From the NCBI RefSeq assembly GCF_042453785.1, contig NC_091666.1, positions 28,354,501-28,418,500 of the forward strand: a stretch of 64,000 bases of DNA. Reading direction: 5' to 3'. Of this stretch, positions 49,037-58,980 are shown in pieces (within the stretch, counting starts at the first letter, position 1; every line of letters begins with the position of its first letter). Position numbers and translations under genes: made by a program. This DNA comes from Malus domestica (taxonomy: Eukaryota > Streptophyta > Magnoliopsida > Rosales > Rosaceae). The notes under the pieces were generated by a model. The model was not told where the DNA came from. It saw only the letters and a list, made by a program, of their open reading frames with translations, and did not search any database.

Positions 49037-49139
49037 AAAAGGTCGTACCCAGTGCACAAGGCTCCCGCTTTACGCAGGGTCTGGGAGAGGTGAATGTCGG
49101 CTAGCCTTACCCCCATTTACATAAAAAGGTCGTACCCAG
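49037..49139 (+). mobile_element. Short SINE-like insertion (Au-SINE-like)
   Basis: 'GGCTCCCGCTTTACGCAGGG' and 'CTAGCCTTACCCCCATTTA' resemble the plant Au SINE. The 17 bp direct repeat TCCTCAACAATTACATA flanks it (49020-49036 and 49140-49156). The block AAAAAGGTCGTACCCAG occurs at both ends of the insert, suggesting a partial duplication during insertion. Confidence 0.7.
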
Positions 49140-49905
49140 TCCTCAACAATTACATATGTTGAAAAAATAAAATGCAAAATAAAAGTTATCTATTTTCTGT
49201 GTAGACGGGTCTAGGCGGCCGCCTAAGTAGGTCTAAGCGTCATTTCTTAATTTTCAAATTCCTAGGCATTAATTGGGGCGGTGGCCAACTGTCGAGCGTC
49301 ACTGGGATTTTTAGAACAGTGGTTAACGTGTTGACCCAAGACTTGTTATTTTCGAATCGTTCAGTGTTTGATTAACGGTCGTGCAAAAAATTGTGTAGTA
49401 TTTGTGTAGAGTCCAATCTACTAGACCCAAAACATTCCGTTCTTTTCGACGTGTGTACTTTCATTTAACAACAATTTTGTGGTACTTGTCAACTGCCACC
49501 TACAAAGAATTGAAACTTTTGGTTATCCTTTAACACTGACTAAAATCCATGACATTTGGTGGAAGAATTAGATTGAATGAGTTCGAAAGTTTCAATCATA
49601 GATTTTTGTTCTTGAACCAAATTCTTTAATTCTGTGTTCTTGCAAAAAAGACTCGAGAAGTAGTTTTCGGACTTTTGAAGTTTGGCCCTTTGTTAAACTG
49701 AATGAAAGTTAAGAACAGAAATTTAAATTTCTTGAGTACCTTATTTAGATCTTGATTTCTTTTGGCTTGTGGTTTCGTTTTGAAAACTAAGCACATAGTT
49801 TGTAAAATACAAAAATTTATCCATTGCATTCTTTTTTTCTTTTCCTGTTGTTTTGAAACTTGTCTATTCTGCAGACAGATTGGATAACAAGTATCGAAGG
49901 CCAAA

Positions 49906-52593
49906 ATGGAGTCAGCTGCATCACTATTGATTGGGAAAATTGCGGCCATTCTTGAGAACGAAGCATCTTCCATAGCGGCAGTCCGTGATGAAGTTGATGA
50001 GCTTAAGCTGGAGCTCATAAGCATGAAATCTTTCTTAATAGATGCTGAAGGCAAGGAACCACAAACAGAAGGAGAGAGAACGTGGGTTACAAGCGTCAGA
50101 GATTTGACCTGCGATGCTGAAAATGTCATTGATGAGTTCCTGTATCACATATATGACAAGCAAAGTGCGACTCCATTTGCAAAATTGCTCCACAGAACCA
50201 TTTACTTTCCAAAGAATCTTTGGCATCGGCATCGAATAGCCAAAAAATTACAGAAAATCACAAAAAAGATCAAAGCCATTCCAGAGAGGAATGAGAGATA
50301 TGGTGTCTCTACAATAGAAGGAACAAGTTCGGATAGTGTTCCCAGATGGGTGAAGAACAAAGCCGAGTCTTCTCTTTATATTATGGAAGACGAACTAATC
50401 GGGATTGAAGACAAGAAGCAAACGTTAATGGGGTTATTGATGAATGGAAAGGAAAATGAAATGGTTGTGTCTGTGGTCGGGATGGGAGGATCAGGCAAGA
50501 CAACTCTTGTTGCCAATACCTTCAACAACGAAAATGTAAAGCGACAATTTGACTGTTATGCATGGATCACTGTTTCTCAAACTTATGTGATTGAAGACTT
50601 ATTCAAACAAATGATCAAGAAGTTCCACGAAGGAAGAAAGGAAGAGGTGCCTGAACATTTGAATTCCATGAGTTATGAAAATTTGTTAGATATGTTGTCG
50701 ACATACTTGAAGTCTAAAAGGTACCTCGTTGTATTGGATGATGTGTGGGATATTAAACTTTGGCAAGAAATAAGGATACCACTTCTTAATAGACACCATG
50801 GAAGTCGAATCCTGCTTACAACACGAAAGAAAGACATAGCATTCTATTCTTTTGAAGTTGAAAGTCGTCCTTTTGAAATTGAACCTTTGGAAAACAATGA
50901 AGCATGGGAGCTCTTTAGCAAGAAAGCATTCTCAAGTTATGATAACAAATCTTGTCCACCAGAGCTTGAATCATTAGCATGGAAACTTGTGGAAAAGTGT
51001 GAAGGCCTACCTCTGGCAGTGGTAACTTTAGGTGGTCTAATGTCTTCCAAGAGGTCATCATCGGAATGGAGAAGAGTATACAACAGCTTAAATTGGCACT
51101 TGACTAAGCATCCTATGCTAGAATCAATGAGCAGCATCTTGTTGCTTAGTTTCAACAATTTGCCCAACCCGTTGAAGCCATGTTTCCTATATTGTGCCCT
51201 TTTCCCAGAAGATTATCTCATCAGAAGAAAAAGGTTGATCAAGTTGTGGATAGCTGAAGGGCTTGTTGAACCAATTGATGGGGTCACACCAGAAGAAGTT
51301 GCAGAGGACTATCTTGTGGAACTTACTGGTCGTAGCATGCTACAAGTTGAATTAAGGAATGAAGCTGGAAGACCAAAAGCATGTAAGATGCATGATCTTA
51401 TGCGTGAGCTTGCTTTGTCCACATCAAAAAATGAAAAGTTTGGTGCAACATATGTTGGCCGAGAAATAGTAGATAAAGCTGAAATCCGTCGATTGTCAAT
51501 TCAAACAACTGAAGGGGAAATTAATTCTTGCACTGGTATGTCAGAGCTTCGCTCCTTTCTTGTCTTTGGCACGTTAAAGAAATTGCCTTCTGGATTCAAG
51601 TTGTTGAGAGTTCTAGATCTGGAGGATGCCCCAATTGATAGATTTCCAGATGAACTAGTGTACTTGTTCAACTTAAGATATTTAAATTTGAAGGGAACTT
51701 TAATTGAGGAGCTTCCAGAATCCATCGGACGGCTTCGCAACCTTCAAAACTTGAACATCCGTGACAGTAAGATAAAGGCACTTCCAAAAGCAATCTCCAA
51801 GTTTGTAAACCTACGCCATCTAACCATGTATCGTTACACTGATTATCATTATGGCTTTATGTATGTCATTGGGATAAAAGCAGCATCCGATCTAAGTAAA
51901 TTACAGAAATTGCAAGTTTTGCAATCTGTTGAATCAGAAGGAAAGATAATTAAAGGCATCAGGAATATGACCCAACTTACAAGCCTCGGTATTACAAATG
52001 TGAAAGCAAGTGACGAGATGGACCTCTGTGACTCCCTTCAAAAGTTAGAGCTCCTTCACTATTTGTTTTTTATGGCAAGTGATGAAGAGGAGTTTCTTCG
52101 AGTTAATGCACTAAGTTCGCCTCCTCCAGGCCTTCAAAAGGTTTATTTGGCTGGAAAACTAGAAAAGGTACCTCACATTCAAGCATTGCCGAATCTTGAA
52201 AGGCTTGGGCTAATTAATGCGTATGTTGGCGAAAAATTGTGTTTCTCCGGAGGCTTCATAAAGCTTAAGTGTTTGAATTTGGGCAACCTCCCCTTATTGA
52301 ATAGTATAGCTATAGAGAAAGGGGCAATGCCAAATCTCCAGGTCCTAGACATTTGGGAATGCATGGAGTTAAAGACATTGCCGCAGGGCATTGAGTTCCT
52401 TGCTAACGTGGAACGCTTGATTCTGGGGCATGTTCCAATGCAACTTATAGAGTCCGTAAAAGGAGGCATGGATCATCCAAAGGTACAACACATTCCTGAA
52501 ATCAGCCTGTATTACATGGGACACCTTGAAAGATTGTCCGGTATTCACTCTCGTAGAAGGTACGCACACTTTTATCCTTGCATAAAAATTTGA
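49906..52593 (+). CDS. CC-NBS-LRR disease-resistance protein (RPM1-like), 895 residues
   Basis: The N-terminus is an Rx-type coiled coil with an EDVID-like DAENVIDEF (70-78). The NB-ARC has P-loop GMGGSGKTT (192-200), kinase-2 LVVLDDVW (274-281), RNBS-B GSRILLTT (299-306), GLPL (367-370), RNBS-D CFLYCALFPEDY and MHD (495-497). LRRs run from about 540 to 870. Such proteins are cytosolic or membrane-associated receptors for pathogen effectors, with ATP/ADP switching in the NB-ARC. All key motifs are intact. A GT at 52560-52561 and AG at 53038-53039 allow a spliced C-terminus (exon 53040-53064) changing the end from RRRYAHFYPCIKI to RRRIKPQKHL. The ATG at 49906 begins the conserved MESAA start. 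Confidence 0.95.
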   Translation: MESAASLLIGKIAAILENEASSIAAVRDEVDELKLELISMKSFLIDAEGKEPQTEGERTWVTSVRDLTCDAENVIDEFLYHIYDKQSATPFAKLLHRTIYFPKNLWHRHRIAKKLQKITKKIKAIPERNERYGVSTIEGTSSDSVPRWVKNKAESSLYIMEDELIGIEDKKQTLMGLLMNGKENEMVVSVVGMGGSGKTTLVANTFNNENVKRQFDCYAWITVSQTYVIEDLFKQMIKKFHEGRKEEVPEHLNSMSYENLLDMLSTYLKSKRYLVVLDDVWDIKLWQEIRIPLLNRHHGSRILLTTRKKDIAFYSFEVESRPFEIEPLENNEAWELFSKKAFSSYDNKSCPPELESLAWKLVEKCEGLPLAVVTLGGLMSSKRSSSEWRRVYNSLNWHLTKHPMLESMSSILLLSFNNLPNPLKPCFLYCALFPEDYLIRRKRLIKLWIAEGLVEPIDGVTPEEVAEDYLVELTGRSMLQVELRNEAGRPKACKMHDLMRELALSTSKNEKFGATYVGREIVDKAEIRRLSIQTTEGEINSCTGMSELRSFLVFGTLKKLPSGFKLLRVLDLEDAPIDRFPDELVYLFNLRYLNLKGTLIEELPESIGRLRNLQNLNIRDSKIKALPKAISKFVNLRHLTMYRYTDYHYGFMYVIGIKAASDLSKLQKLQVLQSVESEGKIIKGIRNMTQLTSLGITNVKASDEMDLCDSLQKLELLHYLFFMASDEEEFLRVNALSSPPPGLQKVYLAGKLEKVPHIQALPNLERLGLINAYVGEKLCFSGGFIKLKCLNLGNLPLLNSIAIEKGAMPNLQVLDIWECMELKTLPQGIEFLANVERLILGHVPMQLIESVKGGMDHPKVQHIPEISLYYMGHLERLSGIHSRRRYAHFYPCIKI

Positions 52594-53039
52594 GTAATGC
52601 TAGACTTATCACATTTTACATACTATATTTGTACCACCTTTCTAATAGAGGTAGGGTCCATCAACATATGTGGGTCTCATTTCAATTAGAGAGATGATAC
52701 AAATATGGTATGAAAATTATGGTAAGAGTAGCATTTTTGTAAAAAAAAAATTCCACAATGTAATCATTTGAACTATATTACGTTAGAAAGCTTGGAGATT
52801 TTCACTCTTATTTTTTTCTTATGTGCTCCTCCTCTGGTTTTTGTTCGTTAGTATTTTGATTTATTCAATTCTAAGGCTACGAAAAAGAGGAAGTAGTGCA
52901 TCGGAGTGTAAAAATCATTTTGCCTTATAATTGGCATGTTCAATCTTATTCACAAGTCTGGCAAAGACATAATATATGCATGCATTGAGATTTTATTCAG
53001 TAACTGTGTTTCTTTTGTCTTGTAATATCCTTTTTGTAG

Positions 53040-53064
53040 AATCAAGCCTCAGAAGCACTTGTGA
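53040..53064 (+). CDS. Candidate short last exon of the NBS-LRR gene
   Basis: If the intron 52560-53039 is removed, the codon AG|A is completed and eight codons (IKPQKHL, stop) follow. The intron begins GTACGC and ends TTTTTGTAG. Unspliced read-through ends at 52593 instead. Sequence alone cannot tell which form dominates. Confidence 0.5.
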
Positions 53065-53393
53065 GACTGCAATCTTTTTTGCCAATTGATTTTGTGGTGA
53101 ATCTCGACTTTCGTTATAATAACATATTAGACTATATACGTGTTGAGTCATTCACCCTGCAAGGAAGAATCCGTTTGTTGTTTGTGTGTTGTGGGAAGTT
53201 GCAAACATTGATCGATCTTGGTTTCTTATTTGCCCTTTTTGAAATTGAATAATGCCCAATATTCTATCTGTGTAACTGAAACTTATATTGATTGCTTGCG
53301 TGTTTTGATGTAATAATTTTAGTTTGGAACTAAATGTGTCACTGATGAGAATAATGCCCAAGATTCTGTTTGTGTGTAACAGGAACTTATATT

Positions 53394-54073
53394 TGTTAAA
53401 TTATGGCCAAACAACAATTACTTTCGGCTATTAAAAAAAGGAAAAGAAAAAACTTTTGGTTATAAAATTATAAAGACATCATGATGAGGAGGCATCATGA
53501 TGATGTTTTTTCTTCTTTTGTGGTTTTTTATTAGCCGAAAGTGATGGCTTGGTTTAAATAATAAGTCATTGTTTTGTTTCGGAAGATAGAGAAGAAAAGG
53601 AGAGCTCATTTTCGGTTTGATGAAAACAAGAGAGAACCAAGAGCCTTTTTTGTAGAGAGCAAGGGAGAGTTGCAGTGAGTCCAAACAGAAGAAGAAGCTG
53701 CTGCTTCATTTGATTAGTAATCATCAACCAAAGTAATTGTTGTAGTAATAGCCTTGAGCTATATGTATAGAGAAGAAATTATTCATTATATTTCTTTCTC
53801 TATTTGTTTCTTTGGTGTGTGAGAGCTATTGGGTGTATTGGGCTTTTGGGTTGTGAGATTGCCAACACTTTGTAAACTCCCAATTGGTTGATAGTGGATT
53901 ATTGGGTGAGCTCCTACTGCTCCGAGGACGTACTCCAGTTACACTGACTGTGGAGGAACCTCGTTAAAATCTTGGTGTTATTTTCTATATTGTTCTTGCA
54001 TTTTCATTTGATAAATTTCCTGTGGGTTAGATTGAGTTGGTTCCATAAGGTTTGGTGCTATCCTAGCACAACA
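53394..54073 (+). repeat. 5' LTR of copia no. 2
   Basis: This is the 680 bp left LTR. It contains the short palindrome-like 'CATCATGATGAGGAGGCATC' plus 'ATGATG' near 53475. The primer-binding site follows 2 bp after its end. Confidence 0.95.
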
Positions 54074-54075
54074 AT

Positions 54076-54087
54076 TGGTATCAGAGC
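54076..54087 (+). other. Primer-binding site of copia no. 2
   Basis: TGGTATCAGAGC is the standard complement to the 3' end of initiator methionine tRNA. Confidence 0.9.
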
Positions 54088-54122
54088 ACTAGTTGCTCTT
54101 GGGTACTGTCTAATTGCCAAAA

Positions 54123-57100
54123 ATGTCAGACGGGCAAGATGAGAATCCTTTTGGAAGCAGCTCCGGGTTTGCAAGAACGACAGTGCAAAATGCAAAGTTC
54201 GAAGTGGAAAAGTTTGATGGCACAAACAACTTCGGGATGTGGCAATGTGAGGTCAAAGATGTGTTGGCTCAACAAGATCTACTTGCCGCTTTGGGAGAGA
54301 AGCCGGAAACTATGTCGAAGCCGGAATGGGAAAAATTAAATTTGTGGGCTTGCTCTTCAATTCGGTTGTGCCTTGCAAAAACTCAGAAGTATTTTGTGAT
54401 GCGGGAGACGGTAGCAAGTGTGTTGTGGCAAAAATTGGAAGACAAGTATATGACGAAGAGTGCAGAGAACCGGCTACACTTGAAGAAAAAGCTCTACCGC
54501 TTCCAATACAAAGAAGGTACAAAAATGATTAGACACCTTGATGCTTTTAATAAGTTGATTGCCGACTTGTTAAATTTAGATGAGGATATTAAGGATGAAG
54601 ATAAGGCCTTAATATTGTTGAATTCCTTGCCGGACTCTTATGAGCATTTTGTTACCACTATTATGCATGGTAAAGAAACTGTGAAATTTGAAGATGTGTC
54701 AAATGCCTTGATGAATTATGAAATGAGGCATAGAGATAAAAATCATGATAATACCTCTGAAGCTTTATTTGTTAGAGGTAGATCATCGGAGAGGAGGTCA
54801 TCTTCTAGCAGGAAAAAATCACAGTCTCGACCTAGAGGAAACTCTAAAAGTAGAAAACCTTTAGAAAGGGATGAATGTGCCTTTTGTCATAATAAGGGCC
54901 ATTGGAAGAAAGATTTTCCTAAGTTGAAGACCAAAGGAAAAGAAAGTTCTGAAGCTAATGTTGCTGAGGTTGAAACAGATTTTTCTGATTTTGCTTTAAC
55001 CACTTTCTCATCATTTGATTGTGCTACTAAGTGGGTGTTGGATACGGGTTGTACTCATCATATGACTCCTCACAAGGATTGGTTTTCAAGCTTGAAAGAG
55101 TTTGATGGTGGAGTTGTGTTCATGGGAGATGACAATCCTTGCACAACAAAAGGGATTGGTACAGTTCGGTTGAAGTTGCATGATGGCATGGTTAAAGAGT
55201 TGACAGGTGTTCGGTATGTACCGAATTTGAAGAAAAATCTTATTTCTTTGGGTACTTTGGAATCCAAGGGTTTCAGGTTTCATTCAGATGGACATACATT
55301 GAAAGTTACTTATGATGCACTTGTTGTGATGAAAGCTCCTAGATGTGGCCATTTGTATTTATTGCAAGGAAGCACTGTGACAGGTGAAGCATCTGTAGTC
55401 TCTGAAAATATGGGCACATCTGATTCAGATACTACTAGATTGTGGCATATGAGATTAGGCCATGCCGGTGAGAAAGCTCTACAAGGGCTTGTGAAAAAAG
55501 GTCTTCTAAAAGGTGCCACGACTTGTAAGCTTGATTTCTGCGAGCATTGTGTCTTGGGGAAGCAAACTAGAGTGAAGTTTGGTACTGCTGTACATCAGAC
55601 GAAGGACATTCTTGATTATGTGCATTCGGATGTTTGGGGTCCTACAAAGACTCCCTCTTTGAGTGGTAGACATTGGTTCGTGACCTTTGTTGATGATTAT
55701 TCAAGAAGGTCTTGGGTCTACACTATGAAGCACAAGAGTGAGGTGTTAAGCATTTTCTTGGGTTGGAAGAAAATGGTTGAGAACCAGACTGGGAGAAAGA
55801 TTAAGATTTTGAGATCGGATAATGGTGGTGAATACACATCCGATCCTTTCTTTAAAGTTTGCAAAGAGGAAGGAATTGTGAGACATTTCAGTGTTCGGGG
55901 AACTCCACAACAAAATGGAGTTGCAGAAAGATTGAATCGAACCTTGCTTGAGAAGGTTAGATGTATGTTGTCCCAGTCGGGTTTAAGCAAGTCATTTTGG
56001 GCAGAAGCAGTTAATTATGCATGTCACATCATCAACCGGTTACCTTCAGCTGCTATTCAGGGTAAGACACCAATGGAGGTATGGACTGGAAAACCTTCTT
56101 CTGATTATGATCATATTCGTATTTTTGGTTCACCTGCTTATTTTCATGTAACTGAAAATAAACTTGATCCTAGAGCCAAAAAGGCTATCTTTCTTGGTTT
56201 TAGTAGTGGTGTCAAAGGTTACAGGTTGTGGTGTCCAGAGATGAAGAAACTGGTAATTAGTAGAGATGTGACATTTGATGAAGAAAGTATGTACAAAGTC
56301 TCTGAGAAGAATGTGAAAGATGTCCAACAGGTGGAGCTTGAGAAAGTTACATCTGGTACTTCAAATCCTATTTCCGCTGATGTCGAAGCCACTACAAGTG
56401 AACAAGTGGGAGACCATGAGGATGTTGAAGAAGTTGAACTTGAAGATTCTATTCAAGTTGAAGAGCAAGTTTCACCTCAAGAGTCTATTGCCAAAAACAG
56501 AGGAAAGAGACAAATTACCAAGCGAGCTCGGTATAGTGACTATGTTTCTTTTGCTCTTCCTATTATCACTGATGATATTCCATCTAATTTCGAAGAAGCC
56601 ATTGAGAGTGAGGAGAAGAAGAGGTGGTGCAATGCCATGGGTGATGAGATGAATTCTCTCTTGAAGAACAAGACTTGGGAGTTAGCTAAATTGCCTAAGG
56701 GCAAGAAAGCTATCGGTTGCAAATGGGTGTATGCCAAGAAGGAAGATGCTGATGAGAAAAGCAATGTGAGATTCAAAGCAAGATTAGTTGCTAAAGGGTA
56801 TGCACAAAAGGAGGGCATTGACTACAATGAAATCTTTTCTCCGGTTGTGAAGCACTCCTCAATTCGCATTATGTTAGCTCTTGTTGCACAATATGATCTT
56901 GAGCTTGTGCAACTTGATGTGAAGACGGCTTTCCTACATGGTGATTTGAATGAAGAGATTTATATGTGTCAACCAGATGGGTATATAGTGAAAGGGAAGG
57001 AGAATTTGTTTTGCAAATTGAAGAAATCACTTTATGGCTTGAAGCAATCTCCAAGACAATGGTATTTGAGGTTTGATAAATTTATGAGAGGCCAAAATTA

Positions 57101-57620
57101 TTCTAGAAGTCAATATGATCATTGTGTGTACTTCAAGAAGTTGCAAGATGGGTCTTTCATTTATTTGTTGATATATGTTGATGATATGTTGATTGCCTCA
57201 AAGAATGTTGAAGAGATTGAAAAATTGAAGAAGCAAATGAAGAATGAGTTTGAGATGAAGGATCTTGGTGAAGCGAAGAAGATCCTTGGCATGGAGATCA
57301 CTAGAGATAGAGAGAAGGGTTTGGTCAGTTTGAATCAAAGACAATATCTTGAGAAATTGATTCGGAAGTTTGGAGTTCATGATTCAACCAAACCGGTTAG
57401 TACCCCTTTGGCTCCTCATTTTAAATTAAGTTATCTACAATGTCCTAAAAATGATAAAGAGAAGCTGCAAATGAAAAATATACCATATGCAAATTTGGTT
57501 GGTAGTTTGATGTATGCAATGGTATGCTCTAGACCGGATATTGCTCATGCAGTTGGCATGGTGGTCGATATATGCATAATCCAGGTAAAGAGCACTGGCA
57601 AGCAGCTAAGTGGATATTGA
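54123..57620 (+). CDS. Ty1-copia Gag-Pol, main frame, truncated by frameshift
   Basis: The first ATG is at 54123 (MSDGQDENPF). Numbering below includes three codons upstream of it. In order: UBN2-type Gag, zinc knuckle C255-x2-C258-x4-H263-x4-F268, protease DTGC (D310), integrase D506/D569/E605, a linker with acidic repeats, and RVT_2 with D935 and YVDD 1021-1024. The zinc knuckle's last Cys is replaced by Phe, which should weaken RNA packaging. A one-base deletion near 57566, after RPDIAHAVG, moves RNase H into another frame and the main frame stops at 57620. Confidence 0.93.
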   Translation: MSDGQDENPFGSSSGFARTTVQNAKFEVEKFDGTNNFGMWQCEVKDVLAQQDLLAALGEKPETMSKPEWEKLNLWACSSIRLCLAKTQKYFVMRETVASVLWQKLEDKYMTKSAENRLHLKKKLYRFQYKEGTKMIRHLDAFNKLIADLLNLDEDIKDEDKALILLNSLPDSYEHFVTTIMHGKETVKFEDVSNALMNYEMRHRDKNHDNTSEALFVRGRSSERRSSSSRKKSQSRPRGNSKSRKPLERDECAFCHNKGHWKKDFPKLKTKGKESSEANVAEVETDFSDFALTTFSSFDCATKWVLDTGCTHHMTPHKDWFSSLKEFDGGVVFMGDDNPCTTKGIGTVRLKLHDGMVKELTGVRYVPNLKKNLISLGTLESKGFRFHSDGHTLKVTYDALVVMKAPRCGHLYLLQGSTVTGEASVVSENMGTSDSDTTRLWHMRLGHAGEKALQGLVKKGLLKGATTCKLDFCEHCVLGKQTRVKFGTAVHQTKDILDYVHSDVWGPTKTPSLSGRHWFVTFVDDYSRRSWVYTMKHKSEVLSIFLGWKKMVENQTGRKIKILRSDNGGEYTSDPFFKVCKEEGIVRHFSVRGTPQQNGVAERLNRTLLEKVRCMLSQSGLSKSFWAEAVNYACHIINRLPSAAIQGKTPMEVWTGKPSSDYDHIRIFGSPAYFHVTENKLDPRAKKAIFLGFSSGVKGYRLWCPEMKKLVISRDVTFDEESMYKVSEKNVKDVQQVELEKVTSGTSNPISADVEATTSEQVGDHEDVEEVELEDSIQVEEQVSPQESIAKNRGKRQITKRARYSDYVSFALPIITDDIPSNFEEAIESEEKKRWCNAMGDEMNSLLKNKTWELAKLPKGKKAIGCKWVYAKKEDADEKSNVRFKARLVAKGYAQKEGIDYNEIFSPVVKHSSIRIMLALVAQYDLELVQLDVKTAFLHGDLNEEIYMCQPDGYIVKGKENLFCKLKKSLYGLKQSPRQWYLRFDKFMRGQNYSRSQYDHCVYFKKLQDGSFIYLLIYVDDMLIASKNVEEIEKLKKQMKNEFEMKDLGEAKKILGMEITRDREKGLVSLNQRQYLEKLIRKFGVHDSTKPVSTPLAPHFKLSYLQCPKNDKEKLQMKNIPYANLVGSLMYAMVCSRPDIAHAVGMVVDICIIQVKSTGKQLSGY

Positions 57621-58153
57621 GATATCTCCATGGTACTCGAGATGTTGGTTTATGCTTTGAGAGAGATGACTCTGGTATTGGTCATTTTGCAGTTGGTTAT
57701 GTTGATTCAGATTATGCAGGTGATCTGGATGGAAGGAAGTCTACTACAGGCTATGTGTTTATTATGGCTAAAGGGCCAGTTTGTTGGAGGTCTATTTTGC
57801 AGTCGTCTGTTGCCTTGTCTACTACAGAGGCTGAATATATGGCAGTTGCTGAAGCTATAAAGGAGGCCATTTGGATACATGGGCTGATTACAGATTTGGG
57901 GGTTGATCAGAAGCAGGTGGAGGTACATTGTGATAGTCAGAGTGCCATTTATTTGGCTAAGTATCAGGTTCATCATGCGAGGACCAAGCACATAGATGTG
58001 CGTTATCACTTTGTTCGTGAAATTGTTGGTGAAGGGGAAATCATTCTCCAGAAGATTCTAACTAAAGACAACCCCGCTGATATGTTGACTAAGGTTGTTG
58101 GTGTAGCCAAGTTTGTTCATTGTTTGAACTTGGCTCACATTATGCCTATATAA
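57572..58153 (+). pseudogene. RNase H portion of copia no. 2 in shifted frame
   Basis: This frame continues MHNPGKEHWQAAKWILRYLH then the RNase H blocks (VDSDYAGDLDGRKSTTGY, ALSTTEAEYMA, HCDSQSAIYLAK, HIDVRYHFVRE) and ends AHIMPI. It has no translation start of its own. The frameshift is either a real recent lesion or a sequence error. Confidence 0.9.
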
Positions 58154-58284
58154 AGAAGGCGTTGAGCAGTAGGAGTTTTGGAGCATTTGGCTCGGTATGA
58201 GTTGTTCTCGTACTAGTGTTTGGGAGTGATTTTTTTGTGTTGATTGTGTTGGTTGGCTTATCATGGTGTTTTCGAAATTTGGCC

Positions 58285-58295
58285 AAGGTGGAGAT
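58285..58295 (+). other. Polypurine tract of copia no. 2
   Basis: AAGGTGGAGAT lies directly before the 3' LTR and is the expected plus-strand primer. Confidence 0.85.
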
Positions 58296-58975
58296 TGTTA
58301 AATTATGGCCAAACAACAATTACTTTCGGCTATTAAAAAAAGGAAAAGAAAAAACTTTTGGTTATAAAATTATAAAGACATCATGATGAGGAGGCATCAT
58401 GATGATGTTTTTTCTTCTTTTGTGGTTTTTTATTAGCCGAAAGTGATGGCTTGGTTTAAATAATAAGTCATTGTTTTGTTTCGGAAGATAGAGAAGAAAA
58501 GGAGAGCTCATTTTCGGTTTGATGAAAACAAGAGAGAACCAAGAGCCTTTTTTGTAGAGAGCAAGGGAGAGTTGCAGTGAGTCCAAACAGAAGAAGAAGC
58601 TGCTGCTTCATTTGATTAGTAATCATCAACCAAAGTAATTGTTGTAGTAATAGCCTTGAGCTATATGTATAGAGAAGAAATTATTCATTATATTTCTTTC
58701 TCTATTTGTTTCTTTGGTGTGTGAGAGCTATTGGGTGTATTGGGCTTTTGGGTTGTGAGATTGCCAACACTTTGTAAACTCCCAATTGGTTGATAGTGGA
58801 TTATTGGGTGAGCTCCTACTGCTCCGAGGACGTACTCCAGTTACACTGACTGTGGAGGAACCTCGTTAAAATCTTGGTGTTATTTTCTATATTGTTCTTG
58901 CATTTTCATTTGATAAATTTCCTGTGGGTTAGATTGAGTTGGTTCCATAAGGTTTGGTGCTATCCTAGCACAACA
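58296..58975 (+). repeat. 3' LTR of copia no. 2
   Basis: It is the same length as the 5' LTR, with no difference seen by eye. Confidence 0.95.
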
Positions 58976-58980
58976 ATATT

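Larger units (their letters stand above)
53394..58975 (+). mobile_element. Ty1-copia LTR retrotransposon no. 2
   Basis: The element is 5582 bp with 680 bp LTRs at 53394-54073 and 58296-58975, TGTTAAATTATGG...AGCACAACA termini, and a 5 bp duplication ATATT (53389-53393 and 58976-58980). The LTRs appear identical by eye, implying very recent insertion. It is about 330 bp downstream of the NBS-LRR short last exon and in the same orientation. It sits in the second copy of an approximately 100 bp tandem duplication (first copy about 53251-53350), which shows the pre-insertion site. Confidence 0.96.
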
